Part shown: positions 7,654-16,640 of the stretch, in pieces | How the letters are laid out: each line of letters starts with the position of its first letter | How positions within the stretch are numbered: the stretch's first letter is position 1 | NCBI RefSeq assembly: GCF_014268275.3 | Contig: NZ_CP077084.1 | Location: forward strand, 5,948,501-6,012,500 | Direction: 5' to 3' | Length of the DNA: 64,000 bases | Origin: Pseudomonas tritici | GTDB lineage: Bacteria > Pseudomonadota > Gammaproteobacteria > Pseudomonadales > Pseudomonadaceae | The notes under the pieces: generated by a model | What the model was told of the DNA's origin: nothing | Databases searched by the model: none | What the model saw: only the letters and a program-made list of their open reading frames with translations | Translations under genes and position numbers: made by a program

Positions 7654-8757
7654 CTAGAGCCTTACGCTGGCGAAAGTCGACTCGTTCCTGGCCTGGCTCA
7701 ACGCCGACATCGGCCCCGACAACGGTGACAACACCAATGCCTGCGGAATCGGCATCATCGCCACCTGTTGGGTGGTGTTGGAGCCAACGCGCTCATCCCG
7801 TGGCGGAATGCCGAAGTATTCGCGGTAGCACTTGGAGAAGTGCGGCGTGGATACAAACCCGCATACCGACGCCACTTCGATGATCGACATCGGCGTTTGC
7901 TTGAGCAACTGCCGTGCGCGAATCAGGCGCAGCTTGAGGTAGTAGCGCGACGGAGAGCAGTGCAGGTACTTCTGGAACAACCGCTCCAACTGGCGACGGG
8001 ACACGGCGACGTATACCGCCAGTTCGTCCAGGTCGATCGGTTCTTCCAGGTTGGCTTCCATCAGCGCGACAATTTCCTGCAGCTTCGGCTGGTTGGTGCC
8101 CAGCATGTGCTTGAGTGGCACACGCTGGTGATCCTGTTCGTTGCGAATGCGTTCGTAGACAAACATTTCCGAGATCGCGGCCGACAGTTCACGGCCGTGG
8201 TCGCGGCTGATCAGGTGCAGCATCATGTCCAGCGGCGCGGTGCCGCCGGAGCTGGTGAAACGGTTGCGGTCGAGGGTGAACAGGCGTGTGCTCATGGCCA
8301 CGCGGGGGAAGGCTTCCTGCATCGAGGCCAGGCATTCCCAGTGCACGCTGCAATCAAAGCCGTCGAGCAGACCGGCGCAGGCCAGGGCCCAACTGCCAGT
8401 GCACACCGCGCCCAGGCGCCGGGACTGGCGCGCCTGGCTTTGCAGCCACGACACATGCTCACGGGTAACCGTGCGCTGGATACCCACGCCGCCGCAGACG
8501 ATCACCGTGTCCAGGGCCGGGGCTTTGTGCATGGAGGCGTCGGGCGTGATTTGCAGACCGTCGCTGGCCCACACCTGGTTTCCGTCGACACTCAGGGTCG
8601 TCCAGCGATACAGCTCGCGGCCGGAGAGCTGGTTGGCCATGCGCAGGGGTTCGACTGCGGACGCCAGGGAAATCAGCGTGAAATTGTCCAGCAGCAAAAA
8701 GCCGATGGATTGAGGCGCACGGTTCTGGGGTTGGGCCCCTGAGTTGAACGACGTCAT
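7654..8757 (-). CDS. gbdR: Glycine betaine-responsive activator GbdR
   Basis: The 367-residue GlxA/AraC-type regulator has an N-terminal DJ-1/PfpI-like domain (about residues 18-205; GAVCTGSWALACAGLLDG, SSGGTAPLDMMLHL) and a C-terminal AraC domain (about 235-330; YVAVSRRQLERLFQKYL, VCGFVSTPHFSKCYREYFG). In Pseudomonas, GbdR senses betaine and dimethylglycine and activates betaine catabolism, choline uptake (cbcXWV) and phospholipase C genes. Its place between the cdh cluster and sdaB-cbcXWV-bet genes is the conserved one. It is a paralogue of CdhR, but longer by about 50 residues. Confidence 0.92.
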   Translation of the reverse strand: MTSFNSGAQPQNRAPQSIGFLLLDNFTLISLASAVEPLRMANQLSGRELYRWTTLSVDGNQVWASDGLQITPDASMHKAPALDTVIVCGGVGIQRTVTREHVSWLQSQARQSRRLGAVCTGSWALACAGLLDGFDCSVHWECLASMQEAFPRVAMSTRLFTLDRNRFTSSGGTAPLDMMLHLISRDHGRELSAAISEMFVYERIRNEQDHQRVPLKHMLGTNQPKLQEIVALMEANLEEPIDLDELAVYVAVSRRQLERLFQKYLHCSPSRYYLKLRLIRARQLLKQTPMSIIEVASVCGFVSTPHFSKCYREYFGIPPRDERVGSNTTQQVAMMPIPQALVLSPLSGPMSALSQARNESTFASVRL

Positions 8758-9053
8758 CGCGGTATCTCCTCACACAAAGCGGGTGATGGCCTCAGGCGAG
8801 GCTCTTGTTATGGCGCTCTTCATCCCTGCCTGTAAAAAACGGAGCGAGAGGCTTTGAATGGATAGAGCAAATGCCATGCCTAAAATTGAATGGCCGTCCA
8901 ATAACTCCTAAAAACGACCTCATGACGCGTCTAAATAAGCCCGCGCAGCACGTACGGATATAGCCGGAATTAGTCGTAGGAGCGAACCTGCTCAAGGGCT
9001 GTGAGCAGTTCGGTAGCACTTGTGGGAAGGCGCTTTGCGGGTGTGGGAAACGT

Positions 9054-9078
9054 CTGTCACCACAAGCACGGGTGACAG
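9054..9078. repeat. Inverted repeat CTGTCACC/GGTGACAG
   Basis: Eight-base arms separated by about nine bases lie in the gbdR upstream space. No T-run follows. It could be an operator or a transcript hairpin; no binding protein can be named. Confidence 0.4.
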
Positions 9079-9161
9079 GTGGTCAGGCGCGGAATCGTTT
9101 GGAGGCTACTTATCTGTTTGCGACGCGCTAAAAGGTGGCGTTTTTGGTTCGGGTGTTCACT

Positions 9162-9311
9162 TGTAGTGAGCGGGCTTGCCCCGCGCTGGGTGGCGAAGCC
9201 GCCCTAAAATCAGGCGACTCGGTATTAACTGACACTATGTGGTGCCTTTATTGGGGCGGCTTCGCCACCCAGCGCGGGCGGTGCGACGATTCGACAAGCC
9301 CGCTCACTACA
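9162..9311. repeat. 150-base long inverted repeat of a second REP type
   Basis: TTGTAGTGAGCGGGCTTG at the left end matches CAAGCCCGCTCACTACAA at the right end. Inside, GCGCTGGGTGGCGAAGCCGCC is mirrored by GGCGGCTTCGCCACCCAGCGC. The core REP sequence TAGTGAGCGGGCTTG differs from the GTGGGAGC family in the rest of the window, so this is another REP family or a small non-autonomous element. Confidence 0.75.
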
Positions 9312-9317
9312 AAACCA

Positions 9318-10694
9318 TCAACACTCCACAGCACTCACCGCCAACCCACCCCGCGACGTCTCTTTGTACTTGTCATGCATATCCGCTCCGGTATCGCGCA
9401 TGGTGCGGATCACCCGGTCCAGCGAGATAAAGTGCTGCCCATCACCGCGCAGCGCCATCTGCGCGGCGTTGATCGCCTTCACCGCGGCAATCGCATTGCG
9501 CTCGATGCACGGCACTTGCACCAGCCCGCCCACTGGGTCGCAGGTGAGGCCGAGGTTATGTTCCAGGCCGATTTCGGCCGCGTTGCACAGTTGCTCCGGC
9601 GTGGCGCCGAGGATCTCCGCCAGCCCGGCGGCGGCCATCGCGCAGGCCGAGCCTACTTCGCCCTGGCAGCCCACTTCGGCACCGGAGATCGAGGCGTTCT
9701 TCTTGCACAGGATCCCCACCGCCGCCGCGCCGAGCAGGTAGTCGACCACGTTGGCTTCGGTAACTTCCTCGCTGAACTTCATAAAGTAGTGCAGCACCGC
9801 CGGGATGATCCCCGCCGCGCCGTTGGTGGGGGCGGTGACCATGCGCCCACCGGCGGCGTTTTCCTCGTTCACCGCCAGGGCGAACAGGTTCACCCACTCC
9901 ATGGCGCTCAAGGTCGAGCCGATCACGTTCGGCTTACCCAACTCTTGCAGGCTGCGATGCAACTTGGCGGCGCGTCGCCGCACGTTCAGGCCGCCAGGCA
10001 GGATGCCTTCGTGCTTGAGGCCCTGCTCCACGCAATCCTGCATGGCGCGCCAGAGTTTCATCAGGCCGCTGCGGATTTCTTCTTCAGAGCGCCAAACTTT
10101 TTCGTTAGCCAGCATCAACTCGGCAACGCGCAGGTTGTGGGTCTTGCACAACTGCAGCAGCTCCACCGCGCTGGAAAAGTCGTAAGGCAACTCGGTACGG
10201 TCCATATCGGCCACGCCGCTTTGCGCCTGGGCTTCATCCACCACAAAACCGCCACCTACTGAATAGTAGGTATCGCGGTGCAGTTCGCCGTTATCGCCGT
10301 GCACCACCAGGGTCATGGCGTTGGGATGGAACGGCAGGTTTTCGTCGAGCAGGCGCATGTCCCGCGCCCACACAAACGGCACCGGCAAACGCCCGTCCAG
10401 CAACAGGGTGTCGGTCTCGCGCAGGGTGTGGATACGGCCGCCGATTTGCGACGGATCAATTGCGTCCGGCCATTCGCCCATCAGGCCCATGATGGTCGCA
10501 GTATCGCTGCCGTGACCGATGCCGGTGGCCGACAAGGATCCGTACAGCTGAACTTCGACGCGGCGAACCTGTTCCAACAGTTCACGTCCACGTAATGCCT
10601 GGACGAACAACGCCGCGGCGCGCATGGGGCCGACGGTGTGAGAACTCGAAGGCCCGATGCCGATCTTGAACAGGTCGAAAACGCTGATAGCCAT
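9318..10694 (-). CDS. sdaB: L-serine ammonia-lyase (serine dehydratase)
   Basis: The 458-residue single-chain iron-sulfur enzyme converts L-serine to pyruvate and ammonia. The beta-domain start [10 protein letters not shown] is at about residues 14-23. The alpha domain carries [16 protein letters not shown] and [14 protein letters not shown], whose cysteines would bind the 4Fe-4S cluster. Its position beside gbdR and cbcX is conserved in Pseudomonas and makes sense: betaine demethylation yields glycine, which becomes serine. The symbol follows the P. aeruginosa gene at this locus; sdaA would be an equally valid family name. Confidence 0.9.
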   Translation of the reverse strand: MAISVFDLFKIGIGPSSSHTVGPMRAAALFVQALRGRELLEQVRRVEVQLYGSLSATGIGHGSDTATIMGLMGEWPDAIDPSQIGGRIHTLRETDTLLLDGRLPVPFVWARDMRLLDENLPFHPNAMTLVVHGDNGELHRDTYYSVGGGFVVDEAQAQSGVADMDRTELPYDFSSAVELLQLCKTHNLRVAELMLANEKVWRSEEEIRSGLMKLWRAMQDCVEQGLKHEGILPGGLNVRRRAAKLHRSLQELGKPNVIGSTLSAMEWVNLFALAVNEENAAGGRMVTAPTNGAAGIIPAVLHYFMKFSEEVTEANVVDYLLGAAAVGILCKKNASISGAEVGCQGEVGSACAMAAAGLAEILGATPEQLCNAAEIGLEHNLGLTCDPVGGLVQVPCIERNAIAAVKAINAAQMALRGDGQHFISLDRVIRTMRDTGADMHDKYKETSRGGLAVSAVEC

Positions 10695-11109
10695 TAACGT
10701 GGAACTCCGCAGGTGAGCAGGCCGGACACCAAGGAGCTGCTACGCTCAGATCGCCCAGATGGCGGCATCATCAAGCTTTTACTGGCCGTCACGGCGTCTC
10801 ACACCGACGCACTCATGCTCACGAGCGTCGCTTGCGTACGATCACTGGTTTTGGCCGTTTTTAACGGTGCAGATGGGCAAAAACTGCAGTTTTGCCTCGT
10901 GAAAAATCTGTAAGCGACGTCACCGACACTGGATACGACCATCCCTGTACTGGATACGACGCCCCCTGTAGGCGTCAGATTTTCACTGGTACATGATCAG
11001 TCTCGACTCGTTTGCAAGGCACCGTGCCAGAGCTGTTGTCGCACGCACCAACCGCAACACTTATAAAGCGCGGCAGATGCCGCCAGAAAAAACACAGGAG
11101 TCTACCCAG
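10695..11109. promoter_or_regulatory. sdaB/cbcX divergent control region
   Basis: This 415-base region holds no gene. A near-perfect palindrome (GGCAAAAA-CTGCAG-TTTTGCC) lies at 10876-10896. Two copies of CTGGATACGAC (about 10930-10940 and 10954-10964, period 24) lie nearer cbcX, an arrangement expected for an AraC-type activator. GbdR is known to activate cbcXWV, so this tandem repeat is the best candidate site. The repeat is visible; the protein is inferred. Confidence 0.5.
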
Positions 11110-12057
11110 ATGAAAGGTTCACCCCAGTTGTTGTTGGCCGCCATGCTGAGTTTGCCAGTCGTGGCGCATGCTGCAGAACCGGCACAATGTCAGACCGTCA
11201 ACTTCTCTGATGTCGGCTGGACCGACATCACCGTCACTACCGCGACTACCAGCGAAATTCTCAAGGGCCTGGGCTACAAGCCACGCACCACGATGATTTC
11301 GGTACCGGTGACCTACAAGTCACTGGCCGACGGCAAGAACATGGACATTTTCCTCGGCAACTGGATGCCGACCATGGAAAACGACATCAAGCAGTACCGT
11401 GATGCCGGCACCGTGGAAACCGTGCGCGCCAACCTGGAGAACGCCAAATACACCCTCGCGGTCCCGGAAGCGCTGTACAACAAAGGCCTGAAGGACTTCG
11501 CCGATATCGCCAAATTCAAGGATGAGCTGGGCGGCAAGATCTACGGTATCGAGCCGGGCAACGACGGTAACCGCACCATCCAGACACTGATCGACAAAGA
11601 CGCCTTCGGCCTGAAAACCGCCGGTTTCAAAGTGGTCGAGTCCAGCGAAGCCGGCATGCTCTCCCAGGTTGAACGCGCGACCAAGCGCGACCAGGCCATC
11701 GTGTTCCTCGGCTGGGAGCCGCACCCGATGAACACCCGTTTCAAGATGAAGTACCTGACCGGGGGTGACGATTCGTTCGGCCCCAACTACGGCCAGGCCA
11801 CCATCTACACCAACGTTCGCAAGGGCTACACGCAGGAATGCAGCAACGTTGGCCAGTTGCTGAAAAACCTGTCGTTCACCCTGAACATGGAAAGCACCCT
11901 GATGGGTAATGTCCTGGACGACAAGATGAAACCCGACGCCGCCGCGAAAGCCTGGCTGAAGAAAAACCCTCAAGTACTCGACACCTGGCTCGCCGGTGTC
12001 ACCACCGTTGACGGCAAACCTGGGCTCGACGCCGTGAAAGCTTACCTCGCCAAATAG
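11110..12057 (+). CDS. cbcX: Choline-binding periplasmic protein CbcX
   Basis: The 315-residue OpuAC-family solute-binding protein has a signal peptide (MKGSPQLLLAAMLSLPVVAHA, cleavage before AEPAQC). The mature domain contains [14 protein letters not shown] and FLGWEPHPMN. It binds choline for the CbcWV transporter and is a paralogue of CaiX. I chose the ATG at 11110, nine bases after AGGAG and with a proper signal peptide, over the upstream ATG at 10993, which adds a basic non-signal segment. First gene of cbcXWV; a GC-rich hairpin follows it. Confidence 0.92.
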   Translation: MKGSPQLLLAAMLSLPVVAHAAEPAQCQTVNFSDVGWTDITVTTATTSEILKGLGYKPRTTMISVPVTYKSLADGKNMDIFLGNWMPTMENDIKQYRDAGTVETVRANLENAKYTLAVPEALYNKGLKDFADIAKFKDELGGKIYGIEPGNDGNRTIQTLIDKDAFGLKTAGFKVVESSEAGMLSQVERATKRDQAIVFLGWEPHPMNTRFKMKYLTGGDDSFGPNYGQATIYTNVRKGYTQECSNVGQLLKNLSFTLNMESTLMGNVLDDKMKPDAAAKAWLKKNPQVLDTWLAGVTTVDGKPGLDAVKAYLAK

Positions 12058-12066
12058 CAACCGCTG

Positions 12067-12097
12067 ACCCCGGGGCGGTGCGCTGCCCCGGGATGTT
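12067..12097 (+). other. GC-rich hairpin between cbcX and cbcW
   Basis: CCCGGGGC and GCCCCGGG pair around a short loop and are followed by ATGTTTT. It sits directly after the binding-protein gene and before the permease. Such hairpins commonly let binding protein be made in excess over the membrane parts, by partial termination or message protection. Confidence 0.6.
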
Positions 12098-12127
12098 TTC
12101 CCTCTTCGCATGTGGACATTCACTACC

Positions 12128-12973
12128 ATGCTGACTGAACAGAAAATCCCACTAGGCCAGTACATCGCTGCCTTCGTTGAATGGTTGACCCAACACGGTG
12201 CCAACTACTTCGACGCGATCGCATCGACACTGGAAACGATGATCCACGGCGTGACGTTCGCGCTGACCTGGTTCAATCCGCTGGCATTGATCGGTCTGAT
12301 TGCGCTGTTGGCTCACTTTATTCAACGTAAATGGGGACTGACTGTTTTTGTCATCGCCTCGTTCCTGCTGATCCTCAACCTGGGGTACTGGCAGGAAACC
12401 ATGGAGACCCTGGCGCAAGTGCTGTTCGCCACCCTGGTCTGCGTGGTCATCGGCGTGCCGCTGGGCATTGTTGCCGCGCACAAACCGATGTTCTACACCA
12501 TGATGCGGCCGGTGCTCGATCTGATGCAGACCGTACCGACCTTCGTCTACCTCATCCCTACCCTGACCCTCTTCGGGCTGGGTGTGGTGCCTGGGCTGAT
12601 TTCCACGGTGGTATTCGCGATTGCCGCACCGATCCGCCTGACCTACCTGGGTATCCGAGACGTACCGCAAGAGTTGATGGACGCCGGCAAGGCCTTTGGC
12701 TGCTCGCGCCGTCAGTTGCTCTCGCGCATTGAACTGCCCCACGCCATGCCGAGCATTGCCGCCGGCATTACCCAATGCATCATGCTGTCGTTGTCGATGG
12801 TGGTAATCGCGGCCCTGGTCGGCGCCGACGGCCTCGGCAAACCGGTGGTCAACGCACTCAACACAGCGGACATTGCCCTGGGCTTTGAAGCCGGCCTGGC
12901 AATCGTATTGCTGGCGATCATGCTCGACCGCATCTGCAAACAACCCGACGCTAAAGTAGGGGGTGATGCATGA
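12128..12973 (+). CDS. cbcW: Choline ABC transporter permease CbcW
   Basis: The 281-residue inner-membrane permease of the ProW/OpuAB type has six or so hydrophobic segments and the cytoplasmic EAA loop (APIRLTYLGIRDVPQELMDAGKAFGCSRRQLLSRIELPHAMPS; read in pieces) that contacts the ATPase. It imports choline, betaine or carnitine depending on the binding protein. The ATG at 12128 gives the usual length; an in-frame ATG at 12110 adds six residues and cannot be excluded. Its stop overlaps the cbcV start by four bases, indicating translational coupling. Confidence 0.9.
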   Translation: MLTEQKIPLGQYIAAFVEWLTQHGANYFDAIASTLETMIHGVTFALTWFNPLALIGLIALLAHFIQRKWGLTVFVIASFLLILNLGYWQETMETLAQVLFATLVCVVIGVPLGIVAAHKPMFYTMMRPVLDLMQTVPTFVYLIPTLTLFGLGVVPGLISTVVFAIAAPIRLTYLGIRDVPQELMDAGKAFGCSRRQLLSRIELPHAMPSIAAGITQCIMLSLSMVVIAALVGADGLGKPVVNALNTADIALGFEAGLAIVLLAIMLDRICKQPDAKVGGDA

Positions 12974-14148
12974 GCATTATCCGATTCGACAATGTCGACG
13001 TAATCTTCTCCAAAGACCCACGCGAAGCGCTCAAGCTGCTGGACCAGGGCATGAGCCGTAACGAGATCCTGAAAAAGACCGGGCAGATTGTCGGCGTTGA
13101 AAAAGCCAGCCTGGATGTCGAGAAAGGCGAGATCTGCGTGCTGATGGGTCTCTCCGGCTCCGGCAAATCCAGTTTGCTGCGCTGCATCAACGGCCTCAAC
13201 ACCGTGAGCCGTGGCCAATTGTTCGTGGAGCATGAAGGGCGCCAGATCGACATCGCGTCCTGCACGCCCGCCGAGCTGAAAATGATGCGCACCAAACGCA
13301 TCGCCATGGTGTTCCAGAAGTTCGCCCTGATGCCTTGGCTGACCGTGCGCGAGAACATCAGCTTCGGCCTGGAAATGCAGGGTCGTCCGGAGAAAGACCG
13401 GCGCAAGCTGGTGGATGAAAAACTCGAGCTGGTGGGCCTGACCCAGTGGCGCAACAAGAAGCCGGACGAACTCTCCGGCGGCATGCAGCAACGCGTTGGC
13501 CTGGCCCGCGCATTGGCAATGGACGCCGATATCCTGCTGATGGACGAACCCTTCTCTGCCCTCGACCCGCTGATCCGCCAAGGCTTGCAGGATGAATTGC
13601 TGGAGCTGCAGCGCAAGCTGAGCAAGACCATCGTGTTTGTGAGTCACGACCTTGATGAGGCGCTCAAACTGGGCAGCCGAATCGCGATCATGAAGGATGG
13701 CAAGATCATCCAGTACAGCGTGCCGGAAGAGATCGTGCTGAACCCGGCGGACGACTATGTGCGCACGTTTGTCGCGCATACCAACCCGCTGAATGTGTTG
13801 TGCGGTCGCAGCCTGATGCGCACGGTGGATAACTGCACCCACGTCAACGGCTCGATCAGCCTGGACCCGGGCGGTGACTCGTGGCTGGACCTGACTGAAG
13901 GCAACGTCATCAAGGGCGCACGCCAGAATGGCACGCCGTTGAACCTGCAGAACTGGGCGCCGGGGCAACCGGTGGAAGGTTTGGGTCGAGTGCCGACGCT
14001 GGTGGACTCGAACATCGGCATGCGTGATGCACTGCAGATTCGCTATCACACGGGGAATAAGTTGGTGTTGCGGGACAATGACAAGGTGGTGGGGATTCTG
14101 GGGGACAGTGAGTTGTATCACGCGCTCTTAGGCAAAAACCTGGGTTAA
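12970..14148 (+). CDS. cbcV: Choline ABC transporter ATP-binding protein CbcV
   Basis: The 392-residue ProV/OpuAA-type ATPase has a Walker A motif GLSGSGKSS near residue 60, a signature LSGGMQQRVGLARAL near 170 and a Walker B motif ILLMDEPFSALDP. The C-terminal extension after about residue 270 carries the regulatory region typical of betaine ATPases, with a CBS-like end (VGILGDSELYHALLG). It drives uptake with CbcW and the binding proteins CbcX and CaiX. Starts within the cbcW stop; last gene of the operon, followed by a REPIN. Confidence 0.92.
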   Translation: MSIIRFDNVDVIFSKDPREALKLLDQGMSRNEILKKTGQIVGVEKASLDVEKGEICVLMGLSGSGKSSLLRCINGLNTVSRGQLFVEHEGRQIDIASCTPAELKMMRTKRIAMVFQKFALMPWLTVRENISFGLEMQGRPEKDRRKLVDEKLELVGLTQWRNKKPDELSGGMQQRVGLARALAMDADILLMDEPFSALDPLIRQGLQDELLELQRKLSKTIVFVSHDLDEALKLGSRIAIMKDGKIIQYSVPEEIVLNPADDYVRTFVAHTNPLNVLCGRSLMRTVDNCTHVNGSISLDPGGDSWLDLTEGNVIKGARQNGTPLNLQNWAPGQPVEGLGRVPTLVDSNIGMRDALQIRYHTGNKLVLRDNDKVVGILGDSELYHALLGKNLG

Positions 14149-14163
14149 GCCACACCGCAAAGC

Positions 14164-14258
14164 AAATGTGGGAGCGGGCTTGCTCGCGAATGCGGTGTGT
14201 CAGTCAGCACATCTGCCACTGATACACCGCATTCGCGAGCAAGCCCGCTCCCACATTT
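14164..14258. repeat. Long perfect REPIN after cbcV
   Basis: TGTGGGAGCGGGCTTGCTCG and its inverted copy extend through GCGAATGCGGTGT/ACACCGCATTCGC, giving arms of more than 30 matched bases around a ~25-base centre. It lies between the convergent cbcV and betT genes. Confidence 0.92.
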
Positions 14259-14315
14259 TGATCTATGTACGACATAAGAAAGCGGTGCCAGTGAGGGCGC
14301 CGCTCGTTTCAACTA

Positions 14316-16307
14316 TCAGCTATAGACCCGGCCAAGGAGTTGCCGATGGCTTTCAAACTGATCGAGCACATCCCGGGTGATCTGTTCCTGGGTGAAGCCC
14401 ATCAGGTCGTATTCCTGAGGCCCGTTGTGCAGGTAAACCTCGGCGCGGTAGTAACGCGTACGCTCCTCCTCAGGCACATCGTTGGGCGCCGACGAATAAG
14501 CATCAAGGCTCACTTCGTAAACAAACGGGTTGCCCTCCTCCATCTCGATCCGCACCCCGATGCACCGCTTGGATTTACCCAGCAACGTCTGCACTTCCAG
14601 CCCCTGATCACGCAACGCAATCGCCGCTTCGTCCAGCGCCGGCGTGACGTGCTTGTCCATAAAGCGTTGCACGGTGCCCTGGCTCGGTTGCAGGTCCAGC
14701 GCGGTCAAACGCTCGCTGAAACCACGGCGGCCACGCTCGGCCAATTGCGCCTGCTCCTGTTCCATCGCCACGTCCTGGCGCATGGCTTTGTGCAAGCCGA
14801 ACATAAACAGGATCAGCACCACCGAGAACGGCAGCCCCGCCAGCACCACCATGGTCTGCATGGCTTCGAAGTTGCCGGCAAACAGCAGGCCGATAGTCAC
14901 CAGGGTGATCACCGCCGACCAGAAGATCCGCAACCAATGCGGCGCGTCTTCGTCCACATTGCCGCCTTTGCAGGAAAGGTTGGCCATCATCACCGCGCCA
15001 GAATCCGCCGGGGTCAGGAACAGCACAAAGCCCACAAAGATCGACACCCCGATGACGATTTTCGACGCAGGGTAATGCTCAAGCAGTTGGTAGATAGCCA
15101 TCGACGGCTGCTCCAACGCCGTCTTGCCCAGTTCCACCGCACCGTGATTCAGCACCAGGTCCAACGCCGAGTTGCCGAAGATCGACAGCCACGCCAGGGT
15201 AAAGCCCAGCGGGATCAGCAACACGCCGGCGACCAGTTCACGCACCGTGCGACCACGGGAAATACGCGCGATGAACATGCCCACGAATGGCGCCCAGGAA
15301 ATCCACCAGGCCCAATAGAACAGCGTCCACAGGCCCATCCAGCGTTCGGTCTTGTCGGCGTCGCCTTCGTACACGTAGAGGTCGAAGGTTTTCAGGATGA
15401 TGCCGTTGAGGTAGTCACCGGTGTTCTGCACCAGGCCGTTGAGCAAGTGCAGGGTCGGGCCGAACAACAGCACGAAAATCAGCAACCCGCTGAACAGCAC
15501 GATGTTGAGGTTGGACAGGCGGCGAATGCCGTTCTCCACGCCCGACACAGCAGCGATGGTCGCCACCGTGCTCATCACGATGATCACGATCAACAGGTTG
15601 GTGTTGCTGTGCTGCATGCCGAACAGGTTTTCCAACCCGGACGACACTTGCATCGCGCCGATCCCCAGGTTGGTCACCAGGCCGAGCAGGGTCACGAACA
15701 TACCGAAACCGTCCACCGCGTGGCCGGCCGCGCCTTTCACCCAACGCTCGCCCACCAGCGGGTACAGCGCCGAGCGCAAGGCCAGCGGCTGGTTGTGACG
15801 GTAGGCAAAGTACGCCACGGCCAGGCCGACCAGGGCATAGATCGCCCAGCCATGCAGGCCCCAATGCAAGAAAGTCAATTGCAACGCCTGGCGAGCGGCG
15901 CCATTGCTGGCCGCTGCGCCTTCAGGCGGGTTGAAGTAGTGGTCGAGCGGCTCCGAAGCGCCGAAATACAGGAGCGAGATGCCGATACCCGACGAGAACA
16001 ACATGCCGGCCCAGGCGCCGTAGCTGAAGTCCGGGGTGTCGTCCTTGCTGCCCAGTTTCAACTTGCCATAGGACGAAAACGCCAGGCCGACCACAAACAC
16101 CAGGTAGGCGGCGATGACCACCATGTAATACCAGCCGAAGCTTTTCGACAGCCAGGCCTGGGCGATGCCGAGCATGCGCCCGGCCTCCTGCGGGGCGATG
16201 ATCAGGATGGCAGTCAACAGCAGAATCAGCGCGGTGGAGGTGTAGAACACCCAACCGTTGACCCTGACCTTTTCCGGCGGGGTCTTTATAAGAGAGGCAG
16301 AACTCAT
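14316..16307 (-). CDS. betT: BCCT-family choline transporter BetT
   Basis: The 663-residue secondary transporter has about 12 hydrophobic segments over residues 15-520 and the BCCT signature region (YWAWWISWAPFVGMFIARIS, GLVTNLGIGAMQ). A hydrophilic C-terminal tail of about 140 residues is typical of BetT and senses osmotic conditions. It takes up choline with H+ or Na+. I took the ATG at 16307 (MSSASLIKTPPEK), which gives the usual length; the frame extends 20 codons further without support. It is divergent from betIBA, as in P. aeruginosa. Confidence 0.9.
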   Translation of the reverse strand: MSSASLIKTPPEKVRVNGWVFYTSTALILLLTAILIIAPQEAGRMLGIAQAWLSKSFGWYYMVVIAAYLVFVVGLAFSSYGKLKLGSKDDTPDFSYGAWAGMLFSSGIGISLLYFGASEPLDHYFNPPEGAAASNGAARQALQLTFLHWGLHGWAIYALVGLAVAYFAYRHNQPLALRSALYPLVGERWVKGAAGHAVDGFGMFVTLLGLVTNLGIGAMQVSSGLENLFGMQHSNTNLLIVIIVMSTVATIAAVSGVENGIRRLSNLNIVLFSGLLIFVLLFGPTLHLLNGLVQNTGDYLNGIILKTFDLYVYEGDADKTERWMGLWTLFYWAWWISWAPFVGMFIARISRGRTVRELVAGVLLIPLGFTLAWLSIFGNSALDLVLNHGAVELGKTALEQPSMAIYQLLEHYPASKIVIGVSIFVGFVLFLTPADSGAVMMANLSCKGGNVDEDAPHWLRIFWSAVITLVTIGLLFAGNFEAMQTMVVLAGLPFSVVLILFMFGLHKAMRQDVAMEQEQAQLAERGRRGFSERLTALDLQPSQGTVQRFMDKHVTPALDEAAIALRDQGLEVQTLLGKSKRCIGVRIEMEEGNPFVYEVSLDAYSSAPNDVPEEERTRYYRAEVYLHNGPQEYDLMGFTQEQITRDVLDQFESHRQLLGRVYS

Positions 16308-16640
16308 GGCGCAGATGCTCCGGGCAGTGCGAGAGAGAAAAACAAGGCAACGGTTATCCCGGAACATCGATTTTTCGGCAGTCGACGGACGGGTGTTATA
16401 AAGACACCCCGAAAATCCTTGTGCCCCGCCGAGGCGGTGCCAGGCCCATATATGGCCCGTTTCAGGGGTTTTCGCAGGTGTCAGATGTCGCCGCCCATTT
16501 GTAGGAAATACCTGTAGGCAGCGACCATTTGTCGCAGAGCTTATTCTTTGTTGATTGAACGTTCAATCAAAACAAAATAGACTGGCCTTCAAGTCGACGA
16601 ACGTTCATCGCTCGTCGGCAGGCCTAAGGAGAGGTGCTAC
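16308..16640. promoter_or_regulatory. betT/betI divergent control region with BetI operators
   Basis: The 333-base space contains a perfect 20-base palindrome, TTGATTGAACGTTCAATCAA, at 16551-16570, and a second, imperfect one, CGACGAACGTTCATCG, at 16595-16610. Both share the GAACGTTC core and bracket the likely betI start region, as expected for TetR-type BetI. CCATTTGT occurs twice (16495-16502 and 16525-16532), a 30-base spacing that may mark an activator site for betT or betI. Palindromes are seen directly; assignment to BetI is by family knowledge. Confidence 0.7.

Larger units (their letters stand above)
8758..9317. other. 560-base noncoding stretch between gbdR and sdaB
   Basis: No convincing gene is present; a 75-codon minus frame at 8792-9019 has no ribosome-binding site and an unnatural composition. 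The part next to gbdR must carry its promoter. An inverted repeat CTGTCACC...GGGTGACAG lies at 9054-9078, and a long imperfect inverted repeat fills 9162-9311. Confidence 0.6.

Noticed and set aside
8792-9019. A 75-codon minus-strand frame upstream of gbdR
   Set aside because: No ribosome-binding site and a Cys/Arg/Ser-rich translation; treated as noncoding.
14340-16517. A 725-codon plus-strand frame
   Set aside because: Exactly antisense to betT, with His/Gln/Arg-rich composition and no domain.
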